In this document: positions 26,239 through 37,701 of the stretch, piece by piece
Layout of the letters: each line of letters opens with the position of its first letter
How positions within the stretch are numbered: position 1 is the stretch's first letter
Source: Fulvia fulva
Lineage: Eukaryota > Ascomycota > Dothideomycetes > Mycosphaerellales > Mycosphaerellaceae
Direction of reading: 5' to 3'
DNA: 64,000 nt
Assembly: GCF_020509005.1 (NCBI RefSeq)
Contig: NC_063013.1
Span: 620,001-684,000 of the forward strand
The notes under the pieces: generated by a model
The model's database searches: none
Told to the model about the DNA's origin: nothing
What the model saw: the letters and a program-made list of their open reading frames with translations, nothing else
Made by a program: the position numbers and the translations under genes

Positions 26239-28989
26239 TCAACCCATACCGCCATTGCTGCGATTCAAGGCATTCTGCATCGCAGCAAACTGCGAACTCA
26301 AATCACCACCACCCTGCTGGCCGTGTTGGTTCGGGAAGTTCATACTATGTTGCGCCATGCTACCAAGACGTTAGAACAGCTCTATCAACGGTTCATGAAT
26401 AAACATCCGCACATAGTACAAAGGCGCATCCTGATACAGCTCTCACATCCACATAATCCAGCCTTTCCAACGACGCTACTGTTATACATACCTCATGCCT
26501 CCTCCCATCTGCCCACCCTGCTGTCCACCCTGCCCGTTCTGCTGTGCCTGCTGCTGAGCCGCCAGCATCGCCTGGTGCTGCCTGAGCGTCTGCATGTAGT
26601 CTGGATCCGCCTGTCCCGATGCCACAGCTTGGCCAGATTGTGCTGCCTGCTGTGCTCGCATCGCCATCTGCTGCGCACGCATGGTTTGCTGACTTTGCTG
26701 CTTCTGTCTCTGGAGCAGGACCTGGCAGTTTGGAGGTAACCCTGCAATGACCTGGGGAGGAATGTTATTGTAGCCGCCGTACTGTGAAGCGACCTCGGTG
26801 AGAGTCTTATTCGCCTGCTGAAGTGCTTGTCGTTGTGCCATCATTTGAGCTTGCTGCTGGTTCATGCCGCCTCCACCCTGTTGAGGATGTGCATGGCCCA
26901 TCTGAGGGGTTTGCTGCATTCCAGGATGCGGACTGCCGGCATGGGCTTGGGTTTGTGCCATCATGCGCTGCTGATTAAGCAATTGTAATTGTTGCTGCTG
27001 TCGCATCATCATAGCCTGCCGTTGTTGCATCATTTGAGATTGCAACGCCGGGTTCTGCATCATTTGCTGTCTCATTTGATTTTGCTGATGGAGTCGCTGG
27101 ATCTGCTCCGGAGTCATGGTTGCTGGATTCTGCTGCCCAGGCGAGCCAGCGTTCATCATGGCCTGTTGCTGCTGATTTGCTTGCTGTTGTCGCAGCATCG
27201 CCATCTGAGCTCCCGTCAAGCCACTAGCCTGCATTGCCATGTTATCCATGCCTGCAACTGCAGGAGTACCAGGAGCAGGACTGCCGTGTGGCATGCGTGG
27301 TGTTTGACTTGGCTGTCTGTTCTGCATCGCACCCCCCATATGAGGCGTACTCTGTGCCATTTGCGGTGTGCCGTTCCGACTTCCTGCTTGCTGCTGACTA
27401 GCTTGCCTCGCCATCGCAACGTTAGGATTGGGCATGACTGCAGTCGTTGGCCTGACTGGGCTGCCAGCCCCTTGGCTCGAGGTCGCTGTCATCGGGAAGC
27501 CGTTTTGTGGTACCATCGGTGACGAGTTGCTCATCATTGGTGTCTGATTCCGGACTACGGGACTCGATTGAGGCATCGAAGACGGATGCTGGAAGTTCTG
27601 TTGCTGTTGCTGACTCATCATCACGTTGCCCTGCTGAGGATGAGCGTGCAGCTGCTGCTGTTGTTGCGCCATACGTTGCTGCATCTGGTGTTCCTGCTGC
27701 TGCCGGCGAGCCAGTTCCTGTCGTTGCATCATAAGTTTCTTAGACTGCTCTGCCTGGTGCTCGCGTTGTGCTTGTGCTTGTGCCCGAGCTTCGTCCTCCT
27801 GCCTCTTCTTAGTGGCAGCCGCCGCGTCGGCTTCTTTCTTCGCTCGCTCTTGTTCCTCGGCCTTTTCTCGCGCGAAGAGTATGCTCTTGAAGCGGGAGAC
27901 GCCGATGTTATGTGCGTTCCCAGCCGCATCGCTAGCACCAGGCACCGACGGCTTGTTCCTTTCATCCATGATGAGCATTCTTCGTTCAGCGTCTGCAGCT
28001 TGAGCGTCGTCGGCAGCCATTTCTGCTGAGGTGCGTTTCCGAGTCTTCGGCGAAGGTGGAGCATCGCTGTGCAGAGGATGGGCTAGCATGTTCAGCACTC
28101 TGTCCGCTTCCTGTGGGGTCTTTACAGGCGCCAGATACAGAGGTGGCTGGGTCGCGAGGAGAACGTCCCTCTCAAACTCGTACATGTCTTGGGCATCTAT
28201 GCACATCTTCTTCTCGGTTCCAGCACCAAGTTGGGCGGGCGGGACAGCTAATTGTGGTGTGGTAGGGTTTGCAGAAGACGGCGTCTGCCTAGACTTCATC
28301 TCCGAGGCAAGAGTATTCATGAGCAACACTTGTTCCTTGTGCTGTGACAATTGGGTCGGAAACATGACGATGGTTGCGACCGTGGGCGCCTTGTTGTCCT
28401 TGTCTTTGCCAGCCTTCTTCCTCTCCTTCGCTGAAGCCTCCTCGGCGGCGGCCTTCTCCGCACGCTCGCTCTCGCTGGCCTTCTTGGGGTAGGGCGTGAA
28501 GGGAGAGGGTGTGACATAGTTGTTGTAGTTGTGCATGGAGAACTTGACCTGGCCCTCGGTCGCGGAGTCATTCCTCGCCTTGTCCTTCTTGTCGGACAAG
28601 CGGTTATTGTGGACCTCGACAATGAGGCAGCCATCGTAAAATGTGATGTTCTCGCTGAGGAGGTTCTCGATCAGAGAGTGCGGTATGGTCTGTTTTCGCA
28701 AATGCTCGAGGAAGGCCTTCATGGGCGAGTCATATGTATATGTGCTCTCCTGGTTGTCGAATTTGAAGTAGTGCTGCTCCAGATACAGCACCAGAGACGG
28801 CGGCTTGCCAGCGAACTTGCGAAGGATGTGTTCTTTGGTGATAACATATGGCTCCTCCATCTTGCGCTTCTTTGCGCCGGGCGCCATGTCGTCGCCGGCT
28901 GCCGATGGTCGCTTCATGGGAAGTGGTCGCGGTGCATCTCGTCGCGCGCGCAAGGCATTTCCGGGGCGGGCGACTGCGGCAGTTGCCAT
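26239..28989 (-). CDS. SPT20: SAGA complex subunit Spt20 homologue
   Basis: Two exons, complement(26239..26359, 26492..28989), encode 872 residues. A 132-nt terminal intron (donor GTATGT, branch CTAAC, acceptor GGTAG) adds 40 codons ending N-G-G-M-G. Without it the frame would stop shortly after M-R-Y-V. The N-terminal Spt20 domain (about 45-170) contains I-L-R-K-F-A-G-K-P-P-S-L-V-L-Y-L and Y-D-G-C-L-I-V-E-V-H. A charged Ala/Lys/Glu coiled coil lies at about 370-420. The last half is dominated by Gln, Met and His runs. Family role: structural subunit of the SAGA histone acetyltransferase coactivator in the nucleus. The Gln tracts suggest length polymorphism. Confidence 0.92.
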
Positions 28990-30487
28990 GACTGTTGTTG
29001 ACTGATACCGTAATGTGTGGTGTATGACTGGCAGGTAGGAGTGTCCACACGTGCTCGTGACGCAGTGTCAACCGTATATGTGGGATCGTCGCAATTTGAG
29101 GGCAGTAGCCTCAGGCTCCGATCGCCTTGTCCTAATCTTTCCGTCTCTTCATGTGTTCGTGCGACGTCTCCCGTGTCGACTTTGGACTCCCTCAAAGTGT
29201 CCACTGACGTCCCGCAGCGCGTCCAGTACTCTGATGTCGCGGACGGGAGTGGAGATGTTTGCCATGTCGATCTCCCACATGCAAGCATAGTTTGTGGTAC
29301 CTCTATACGCTCCGTGCACTTGCCGGCCACCGAAGTGACCGAACTATTCTAGCCCTAGGCGCGTCTTCCTTCTGTGTATTCTCATCTTCATCGTCTACAT
29401 GGTCAACGAAACCAATCCCGCTGTCTCAGACTCTTGAATGTGGTATCGCTCCTCACGATACAATACAGAGATATGTACAATCAGCTTACAAGACACACCC
29501 GGCGACAACGCTGGCGGCAGCTGAGCAGACTGGTCGAGCATACGATGATGCAGAGATGGCAAGTGGCATGACCCAGGTAATTTTGACTTGTCGTCAATGA
29601 AAGTACGAGGTGGCTTCGATTGAAGCGTATGGTGCCCGGCGCTGTGAAAGGGACAGCAATTGCTTACAGCACGACCAACCCGAGCCGCAAGCTTCACGAT
29701 GCATGAAGGCGGTGATTCGATCAGCAGGTACCATTGAACTCGGACTACACCAGTCTCATCGGCTCTTGCGACTGTGTTGACTCCCAACTTGTCTCCTTCA
29801 TGGTGACACAACTCAGCCAAGCGGATGCGAGACACCCTCGATGGCATATCTGAGGCTCTTGGTCCTCGTCAGTCGCCATCGCCTCGCATAAACACGCTGC
29901 CCTTTTGACGGAGATGAAAGTCGCTTCGCAAAACTCCGACTATTCAGTCACCTTCGATCTCAGCTCTGAATCGTCCAAGTGGGCGCCATCGATGGTAATT
30001 ATCAGCCCTTTCCTTCCAGATCCTGCGAAAAGAACACACACATCCTCTCTTCGCATCTTGGTCCAGTAGGCTCGACACCGTAATCGCTACACAGTAGCAT
30101 AGAAAAGCCCAACAGCCAACGCGAGCCTCCCTTTGTCGAAACATAATCACATTGTCCTCTGAGCAAGTCGTCAACTGGGCAGAATCTTTGTCCTGCATAA
30201 CAACGAGGGCTATTTCGAGTCTTTGAACAACTCGAGCATAATGGACTCTGCCAGCCACACGACGACAAAGAGAGCATGTGATATAACGAATCGACCCGTC
30301 GCTGGCTCTCGACCCTTCGGTCCCCAGATTCACATCACACAAGCACTTGCATTTCTTAAGTCTTACAACTCAGGCGTCCGGTACGCTTCATTCAATCATT
30401 ACAGTAACGACAGTGCATCCGCTTTCTAGACAATCAACCATCGTGGATCTCATCAACAACAAAACGTTCCACCAAACCAACACAAGC
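28990..30487. other. Long intergenic between divergent SPT20 and HMG gene
   Basis: About 1.5 kb. Open frames at 29017-29352 (+), 29395-29847 (-) and 29944-30342 (-) have no recognisable domains. The last 150 bp are probably the HMG gene leader. No tRNA or repeat seen. Confidence 0.4.
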
Positions 30488-32100
30488 ATGGACACTTATG
30501 GCGGCAGCGAGTCCTCATACGGCCCGGAGCCACTCCCTGCTTTTGATGCGCTGCTGTTCGACGATGTCGGCGACGAATATGCTAATGAGAACTTCCAGGC
30601 CAACCTCGACCCCGGGTACAACATGGAAACGCTGCACTTCAACACCCCGCAAGAGGTTGTGCAAGAAGAAGTCTCCCTCCCGCAGCACCCCGATGGCTAT
30701 CTTTCCTCCTTCAATCTCTGGTACGACATTGCCAGTGGCCCGGATGGGGGCGCACACTACCTCAGGCAGATTCGCTGGCACCATCCGCGACCTGCTCCTG
30801 CTATCGTACCCCAATGGCCAGCAGCAGCCGTCGCACAGCAGGCGCTCGCTGACGACCCAGATGGCTACAACCCAACCCTAAAGGTGTGGTACAACTTGGC
30901 TGTCGCAGAAGCGCCCGGTGCGGACTTCTACAGGGAGATTGGTTGGTACACTGTTGTGCCTGCTCCCGATGGCATGCCTCAAGAAGCCAGCACTCCCATC
31001 GTCGCACCTCTCAGGCCTCAAATCCCTGTCTACAGGGCAGCTCCTCGAATCTCTACACCTCGACCCCGAGTCGCCAAAGGCCGCAACCCAAAGAAGAACA
31101 GCATCATTCAAAAGTGTATCTGTAGGCCCCAATACAGCACTGTTGATGTTCCTCGCCCTCCAAATCAGTACATCTGCTTCCGTGTTCAGGAGAGCACGAA
31201 GCTTCAGCGTGAATACATTCGCGATGGCGGGCAGAAGCTCAGACACGACCAGATCTCCAAAATCCTTGGCGCGAAATGGAACGCAATGAGTGACGTGGAG
31301 AGGGCTCCCTACAAAGCCCAAGCTGACCGTCTCGCAGCGGAGCACAAACTCAAGTACCCTGGCTGGAGCTTCAAGCCAGGTCAGAAAGCTGCCCATCAGT
31401 TCGGTTCCATGAGCTGTACTTGTGGTGCTTACCAGATCAACGTGACTGCACGCGAGAGGCGAGCTCAGCTCGGCGAGGAGGAGCCTCCGATGAAGAAGAA
31501 GGGTCGTGGTCCAGGTAGGAAGTTCGCCGACATGGAGCCTGAGTTTCTCCCTGAGTACAACCCGGCACCGACGCCAACACTTCGCAAGCGCAAGCAACGT
31601 GATGAGGAGTATGATTACGAGCAGCCTACACCTAAGCGCTCTACTCGCAACAAGACCCCAGTCCGCTCCTACAACGAGGATGATGACGAGAGCGAGGACT
31701 CCCTCTTCATGCCCATGGGCGATGAGGGAATGGAGGATGCCCCAGCTGAAGACGATGACTACGTTGTCGCTCCAGGTAAGCGCCCCGACTTCACGAACTT
31801 CAAGTTCCCAACTAACAAGCGCTAGTTCTCACCCTCCCAGCAAAGGGTCGACGTTCGCCACCGGCGCCCATCATGACTATGCCTGCATCGCCGCCATTGA
31901 CACGCAGTGCAACGAGGGTGCCTACTCCACGGCCCAGCTCCGCTGATTTTGAGGCTCTCTACAATGACGTGATTGACTACTCTCAGGCTTTCGACGTGCC
32001 GACCTCTGCGAGGTCGAGTAAGAAGTCTTCGGGCAAGAGTCCGATCGCTCCTGTTACTCCCAGGCGGAGTACGAGGCTTTCGAGCAAGGGGCCGTTGTAG
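30488..32100 (+). CDS. HMG-box DNA-binding protein
   Basis: Two exons, 30488..31775 and 31826..32100, encode 520 residues. The 50-nt intron has donor GTAAGC, branch CTAAC and acceptor GCTAG. The start at 30488 (M-D-T-Y-G-G-S-E-S-S) follows a leader. The N-terminal 200 residues are acidic with two similar aromatic segments (D-G-Y-L-S-S-F-N-L-W-Y-D and D-G-Y-N-P-T-L-K-V-W-Y-N), a possible internal duplication. A MATA/Sox-type HMG box lies at about 220-300 (P-R-P-P-N-Q-Y-I-C-F-R, then I-S-K-I-L-G-A-K-W-N-A-M-S and P-Y-K-A-Q-A-D). Basic clusters and acidic Ser-Glu-Asp stretches follow, with a basic C-terminal end. It is probably a nuclear transcription factor; target unknown. Retaining the intron would give an alternative end (see findings). 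Confidence 0.85.
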
Positions 32101-32366
32101 GTGGTAATCTGCAACGACCTTTGCTTTGTTTGACCCATCCTGGCATTGTTAGTGGTAATGATACTCTTCTTGTCAGTTCTTTCTCCTTCTCATTGTGCTC
32201 TAATTTTGGAACATTTCATCAGTAATGCTATACAGGCTTATCGAATTGATCATAGCAACTTCATTCGCCACCAAGCCCATTTCCATCGTGCTCCTTGTAC
32301 GCCACAGAACGCCTTGATTCTTTGTCACATCGATCTCTTGTCTTACACAAAGCAAGCCTTCCCCAC

Positions 32367-33459
32367 CTACTGCGCTCGTTGGTAGATACCAGCGACCATA
32401 GCGTGGTCTCTCTCGAAAGGCTCGAGAGTAAGCTGCTCCTTTGGCTTGATGCGCTCCTCTCTGAGCTTGACAACTTCTCGTGCAAAGACAGCTTCAGGTG
32501 CGGCAGTAGAATCGATACAGTTGGCCTTGATGGAGACTACGACTCCACCGCCGACCTTCAGGAACTGGTGAGCGTTGATCCCGACGATACGGGCCTGATC
32601 GGGCTGGGCAACGTCGGCGAATATGCAGTCAACCATACCGACAAGCATGCGGTACTTGAGCGGGTGACGGGCGTCCTCGACGATGGGGATGACGTTGGTG
32701 CGGTGCGTAGCCATGTTGATCAGATCACGGCCTGAACGGTGCGAGAACTCGACGGCGTAGACAGTTCCGGTTGGGCCGACGATGTCTGCAACGTGCGAGA
32801 CGGATGTTCCTGATGCGGCACCGAGGTAGAGAACTTTCTTGCCTGGGCCCATGTAGATGTTGTCCATACCACCCAGAATACCTGCTGCCAACTTTGATCG
32901 GAAGGGGTTCCATACACGGTACTCGGTCTTGGTGGTGAGGGGTGCGTCGCCGTTGGTCGCATCGCCGGTGGTCGTTGCGGGTGTGTCGATGGAGATGCGC
33001 TTTTCGCCGTAGACGGCCTCGCCGGGTGTCAGGTTCTTGGTGACGAGCAAGTCTTCCTTGCCGCGTGCGACGAAGACGCCGGCGTGTCTGTGTGGCTCGA
33101 TGATGACCTTTTGGCCGCCCTAGGGTGTGTCAGTAATCGTGCCAGCCTCATCAGTGCGTCTTCATATGCTGTCGCACCTTTGCGCCTGGACCACCGCCTC
33201 TGCCGCCACGAGGAGCTCCTCTGCCTCTAGGTGCACCTCGTCCACGACCTCCTCCTCCACGTCCTCTGTCGCCGCCGCCAAATCCACCTAAAGGGAATCA
33301 GTACCTTCCTCATCTCAATTATTCGCAATGTGCAATACCTCTGCCTCCACCCCGGCCTCCACGGTCTCCTCCTCCACGGCCGCCTCGAGAAAAGCCTCCT
33401 CTTCCACCGCGATCGCCTCCGCCACGTCCACCGCGTCCGCCTCCAGGTGTGAATGCCAT
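32367..33459 (-). CDS. NOP1: Fibrillarin (box C/D snoRNP 2'-O-methyltransferase)
   Basis: Three exons, complement(32367..33119, 33178..33287, 33339..33459), encode 327 residues. The introns are 58 and 51 nt with consistent phases. The N-terminus is a GAR domain of Gly-Gly-Arg/Phe repeats (about 1-75), through which the family localises to the nucleolus. The methyltransferase domain then has [21 protein letters not shown] as SAM motif [23 protein letters not shown], and S-I-K-A-N-C-I-D. Family role: guide-directed rRNA ribose methylation and H2A glutamine methylation. The gene is divergent from RPL17 across 225 bp. Confidence 0.96.
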
Positions 33460-33684
33460 AATGTGCTGAGTTTATGGATGTTGTCGGTCGTTCCTGCTGC
33501 GAATCCTAGATCTCCAGAAAATTTGGGCGAGAGCTATGCAGCTTAAGGTTTCATGCAGCCCTGAATGGCTTAGCGCGCTTGGCGACATCGCACCTGCACT
33601 TTCCAACTTCGTCTCGCGAGGAAGGAAGTCTGTTGTTCAAGGTCGTCGATACCACACTCTCTCGCCTCAGCCAACACAGTCAAG
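33460..33684. promoter_or_regulatory. Shared divergent promoter region NOP1/RPL17
   Basis: 225 bp lie between two outward-facing start codons of ribosome-biogenesis genes. No factor site is asserted. Confidence 0.55.
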
Positions 33685-34491
33685 ATGGTCCGCTACGCCG
33701 CTGAGAGCATTGACAACGCCAAGAGCGCTCGCGGTATGATCACCTACACGCGACACCGATACTGCGAACCGCGCGCAACATGACCGAAACTAACGAAAAG
33801 ATTGTTTGAGCAGCTCGCGGCTCCTACCTCCGTGTCTCCTTCAAGAACACCCGCGAAACCGCCCAGGCCATCAACGGCTGGAAGCTCCAGCGCGCCCTCA
33901 CCTACCTCCAGAATGTGCAGACCAAGGACGAGGCGATCCCAATGAGGAGATATGCTGGGAGCACTGGCCGTACCGCTCAAGGTACGTAGCCCATCAAGAA
34001 CGATGCGGCGCCATGTGCGAGGATGCATTGAAGGAAGAAATACAATGGACAACATGTACTGAGACGAAAGTGTCGTAGGCAAGCAGTTCGGTGTCTCCAA
34101 GGCCCGCTGGCCAGTCAAGTCTGCAGAGTTCCTCGCGAACCTGCTCAAGAACGCCGAGGCCAACGCCGACACCAAGGGTCTGGACACCAGCAACTTGATT
34201 GTCAAGCACATTCAGGTCAACCAGGCACCAAAGCAGCGCCGCCGCACATACCGTGCTCACGGTCGTGTAAGTTTCTGGCCATTCACATGGAGGTGAAGTA
34301 CACTTTCTGACGGCCCTCTTTAGATCAATCCATACATGTCCAACCCATGCCACATCGAGCTTATTCTCACCGAGGGCGAGGAGGTCGTCCAGAAGTCCCC
34401 AGAGACTCTCGCTCGCAAGTCCGCACACTTGAGCTCCCGCCAGCGTGGTGTACGCACCCGCAAGGCCATCACCGCTGCTCCAGCCTCGTAG
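33685..34491 (+). CDS. RPL17: 60S ribosomal protein L17 (uL22)
   Basis: Four exons, 33685..33733, 33814..33981, 34079..34266 and 34324..34491, encode 190 residues. The introns (80, 97 and 57 nt) have consensus donors and keep frame. The protein starts M-V-R-Y-A-A and carries [39 protein letters not shown] and [15 protein letters not shown], all typical of eukaryotic uL22, which lines the ribosomal exit tunnel. The intron-rich 5' end is usual for ribosomal protein genes. I looked for box C/D snoRNA motifs in the introns and saw none that were convincing. Confidence 0.97.
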
Positions 34492-34877
34492 ATTCAGCGG
34501 CTGAGCCTGGAAAAGGAGTTGACGGACTGGCATGGTAGCGGCGCACGGGACAATTCATGAGAAGGGGCGGAGAAAGTCTTTGCAATGAGATGCAATGCAT
34601 GCAGTAGAGCTTCTATAGCAACTGCTTCTGCTTCTGTCTTCCGCAGCGTCTATTCAGGCGAAATGAACAGCTTGAACCAGCCAATGACTTTGATGCCTCA
34701 TAACCTTGATCCTCTATCTTTATCCTTGTTCCCATCCTTGACGCCTAATGACTCTGCGGAATAGTCTATCGCTTCGCTCGATACGAGTGGGAAATCCATA
34801 AAGCCTTCGTCGCCGGTGAAGTGCCTGTGTTGGCAATGCAAGTAAGTGAAGTGCGCTGATGTTGATGAAAGCAAAGC
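34492..34877. other. Convergent intergenic, no gene seen
   Basis: These are the 3' flanks of RPL17 and the phosphatase-like gene, including a CTTGATCCTCTATCTTTATCCTTG-like pyrimidine-rich stretch near 34700. Nothing further. Confidence 0.45.
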
Positions 34878-36154
34878 TCAAAACTCTGAGCCAGTGACTT
34901 TGCCGGCTTGCGCCTTCTCAATGTCAAAGTTCCTGTGACAAACAATACTGGTAAGTGGATCCTCCAAAGCAAAGCAAACAAGCAACTTGGTAGAAAGAAG
35001 GTCAGAAGACGGGAATGAAGAAGTGCAGACTTACCATCCTCTCTCCTCACCACCAGCCAGGAAGGAGCAGTCGCCATTGATCTCGCAGTGCCAGCCCCCT
35101 GAGACACCATTCCCGTTGCGCCAGCCAATGTCAGGGACCTGGTCGGGTGATTCAGGTGTCCAGTCGCTGTTGAGCTGTGTGCCGTTCGCCTTTGCGCCGT
35201 TGGTGCCATCCGTGATGGGCTGCTGCCGCCGCACAAATTTGCTGAAGCTGCAGGTGAAGCACTTGAAGTCCTCCTCGCCTTCATCCTCTGGCATACGTCC
35301 AGTCAGAGTACGACCGATGGCGATCATGGCAGCAGCATGGGTGCAGATGAGCAGCGTCTTGGGACCGGCTGGGTCGGCATCTGCGCGAGCGATGATGTGC
35401 TGGAGAGCGTATGCAACGCGGTCGTGGAGTTGAGGAATGCTCTCGCCCTTCGTGCTCGGGACAATACTTGGTGGCTTAACGGCTTGCAGGTGGTCGAAGT
35501 GGCGGTTGAGTTCCTCGATCGGTGCGGGTGAAGGATGATCGAAGCGCGCGAGACCATAGAACTCTCCTACACCTGGTTCGACGTAGACCTTGATGGTGTC
35601 TTTGCCTTCGCGTTCAGCTTTGGCGCTGACGAAGGGCTTGAGGGTATGGATGCAGCGGTAGAAGGGTGAGCTGTAGATCAGGTCGACTGTTGGGTCCACG
35701 GTCTCGAGGTGTTTGCCGAGTTCTTCTGCTTGCTTCACGCCGTAGCTGGCAAGGGCTGGGTCCGCGACGATACCGGTGGGCGATGGCACATTCGAGTTGT
35801 AGTGGCCAGTTGACGGGTCGACGTGCCTAAGAAATCATCAGCATATGTGAGATATGTTAGGCTAAGGTGTGGGTACCAGTTCGATCTGTACTGCGATGGT
35901 TGTTAGTGCTGATTTTCTTCATTTCCATGTTCGAACTCTTCATGACTGAGGCGAAACCCTTTAGATACAACGACATCTGGCCTTCTTGATCCTGTGCATT
36001 AGTAGACCAAGCAGTTCCTGCCAAACGGGGCAACATGGCCCCCACTTCATCTTGTGATCCGCCTTGGGATGCGAAAGTCTGTTGACATCAAGAGAAGAGA
36101 AATTGAGGAAGTACTTACGCCATGTCTGACCACATAGATCACCTCCAAGACCAT
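34878..36154 (-). CDS. Histidine-phosphatase (phosphoglycerate-mutase-like) protein, tau55/Tfc7-like
   Basis: Four exons, complement(34878..34932, 35035..35826, 35877..35890, 36119..36154), encode 298 residues. Exon 2 is only 14 nt. The active-site start R-H-G is in exon 1 (I-Y-V-V-R-H-G), continues as Y-R-S-N-W across exons 2 and 3, and then reads H-V-D-P-S-T-G. Later motifs are Y-S-S-P-F-Y-R-C-I-H-T, F-Y-G-L-A-R and the second catalytic His in I-C-T-H-A-A-A. The C-terminus G-G-E-E-R-G-W-N-F-D is restored only by the last intron (102 nt). Fungal relatives include the phosphatase-like domain of TFIIIC subunit tau55, but also uncharacterised mutase-like proteins, so a Pol III role is only a possibility. 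Confidence 0.85.
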
Positions 36155-36636
36155 ATTGACTGCGGTCTCTGTGGTTCAAGTTGTTGTGTTCTTAGATGTT
36201 GTCGTTTGCAAAGGAAGGATGATGACCAAGTTCCTCGGCAGAACAAGGGCAACCTTGAAGGATCGTGCCACATGCACCGACACAAACATTTTGAAACATC
36301 ATCCTTCTTCTGTCTTCACTGAAGCATGATGACCATCAAGCTTGCGTTGTCGGTGAATGCTGTTGCCAGCAAATATCGTTCACAACCGCTGAGAGAGAGC
36401 ATGCACGTACGAGACGACATGTGAAGTCATCGCGATGACGTTGGTCGTGATTCCCTGATCTGTGGTCACGGAAGCAGTACAACAAAGGTGAATCGCTCTA
36501 GTAAGAAATCTCCTACGATTGCATACTCCGTACTCCAGTTATAGCACATCGCTGCACGGTATATCTGCCTAGGAATCCATTCGATCTTACTTACAAGGCT
36601 GAATCCATCGTCAAGCGCACTGCCTAACCAGACAGC
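36155..36636. other. Divergent intergenic, no gene seen
   Basis: This is promoter space for two divergent genes. Only short, featureless open frames. Confidence 0.45.
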
Positions 36637-37347
36637 ATGTTCCGAAGACTGCCTCACAATCTACGACGACCACGACCCGAAGACATAGCCCGGGTCTCGG
36701 ACGATGGCACCTCGTCAGCAGCGGCAGCGGCAGAGTCAAATCAGCCAGCGACGTTCCCACGCACCCCTACAGATGTGCTCGACACCATCCGCTGGCTGCA
36801 GCGTGCTTCCCAGCACCGGCTTCCCAACGAGCTGATCAAGATGATACTCCACAACGCCGACTACGACTGCATCCACTTCCTTGCGTCGCACAACACACTG
36901 GTAAGTCGATTCAGCACCGGCGAAGAGACCCCACTGCAGCCATATCTGGCAACCACACCGTTGTTGTACCTTCCTACACAGAGCAGCTCAGAAGGGGGAC
37001 GAATCCGGCGGGTCACGGTCAGAGCCACTGGTAAAGATCAAGGATGGTGTCAGAACCGCGAAGGCGGGTTCTGGTCGTGGTACGAGCTGGGAAAGAATGG
37101 CGTCAACGGCGAGCAGCAAAGAGGTCCAGTGTGGGCGAGGAACGCTATGGCTAAAAAGGAGCCGCAAGACCATGAGATGGTATATGATGCGGAGAGGCCT
37201 GAAGATTCGAGTTCAGAGGTCAAAGCTTGGGTCGAAGATTTGAAGAATGGCGATGCAGTCAGCATTGTGCCTATGGCGAGGTTCAAAGGGTGGAGCTGTA
37301 ACGTGCTGAAGGCGAGCATCGATGTTGAGGTGGAGGTATGGTGGTAA
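36637..37347 (+). CDS. Hypothetical protein with fungal H-D-Q-G-W-type beta-sandwich-like domain
   Basis: Intronless, 236 residues. The N-terminus is Arg/Pro/Ala-rich and disordered. A short helical segment follows (L-P-N-E-L-I-K-M-I-L-H-N-A-D-Y), similar to an F-box first helix. From about 120 on, R-V-T-V-R-A-T-G-K-D-Q-G-W, then G-G-F-W-S-W-Y-E-L and finally I-V-P-M-A-R-F-K-G-W resemble a domain found in many fungal proteins that carry D-Q-G-(W/Y) and W-x-W-x-E motifs and whose function is unknown. The C-terminus ends in beta-like V-D-V-E-V-E-V-W-W. There is no signal peptide. Confidence 0.75.
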   Translation: MFRRLPHNLRRPRPEDIARVSDDGTSSAAAAAESNQPATFPRTPTDVLDTIRWLQRASQHRLPNELIKMILHNADYDCIHFLASHNTLVSRFSTGEETPLQPYLATTPLLYLPTQSSSEGGRIRRVTVRATGKDQGWCQNREGGFWSWYELGKNGVNGEQQRGPVWARNAMAKKEPQDHEMVYDAERPEDSSSEVKAWVEDLKNGDAVSIVPMARFKGWSCNVLKASIDVEVEVWW

Positions 37348-37701
37348 GCTTGACCTGAAATCTGCCGATAGAGACACATCACATATATGACCTGTTACCA
37401 TCATTAAGCGGCCTGACATGGATGACGCTTCACAGCTCAGGCGGACCACTACATGCCATGCAAGGAAGCCCTGCACCATCGTGTTGAAGGTCTGACGATT
37501 GCTCCGGTGATAAGGCGACGCGAATCGCTTCAGCGACGCGCCGTGATCCATCGCCGCAAAACCAGAGCCTGGGCGCAAGGGCTCACATGTCAACACATCG
37601 CTTTCCCGGTCCGGCGTCCCTCGACTTCTCCGTGTCGAACAAACATCACACCAACGCTCCACTGACATTAGACCACCGCTAATCCACCACAACGCCTCAA
37701 G
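37348..37701. other. Intergenic, no gene seen
   Basis: This is the 3' flank of the preceding gene and the 5' flank of an F-box-like pseudogene. No supported feature. Confidence 0.4.

Noticed and set aside
26989..28029. Plus-strand Leu-rich frames opposite SPT20
   Set aside because: These are antisense shadows of Gln/Met/His-rich codons.
33734..34078. Possible box C/D snoRNAs in RPL17 introns 1 and 2
   Set aside because: I found no properly spaced C (RTGATGA) and D (CTGA) boxes with a terminal stem.
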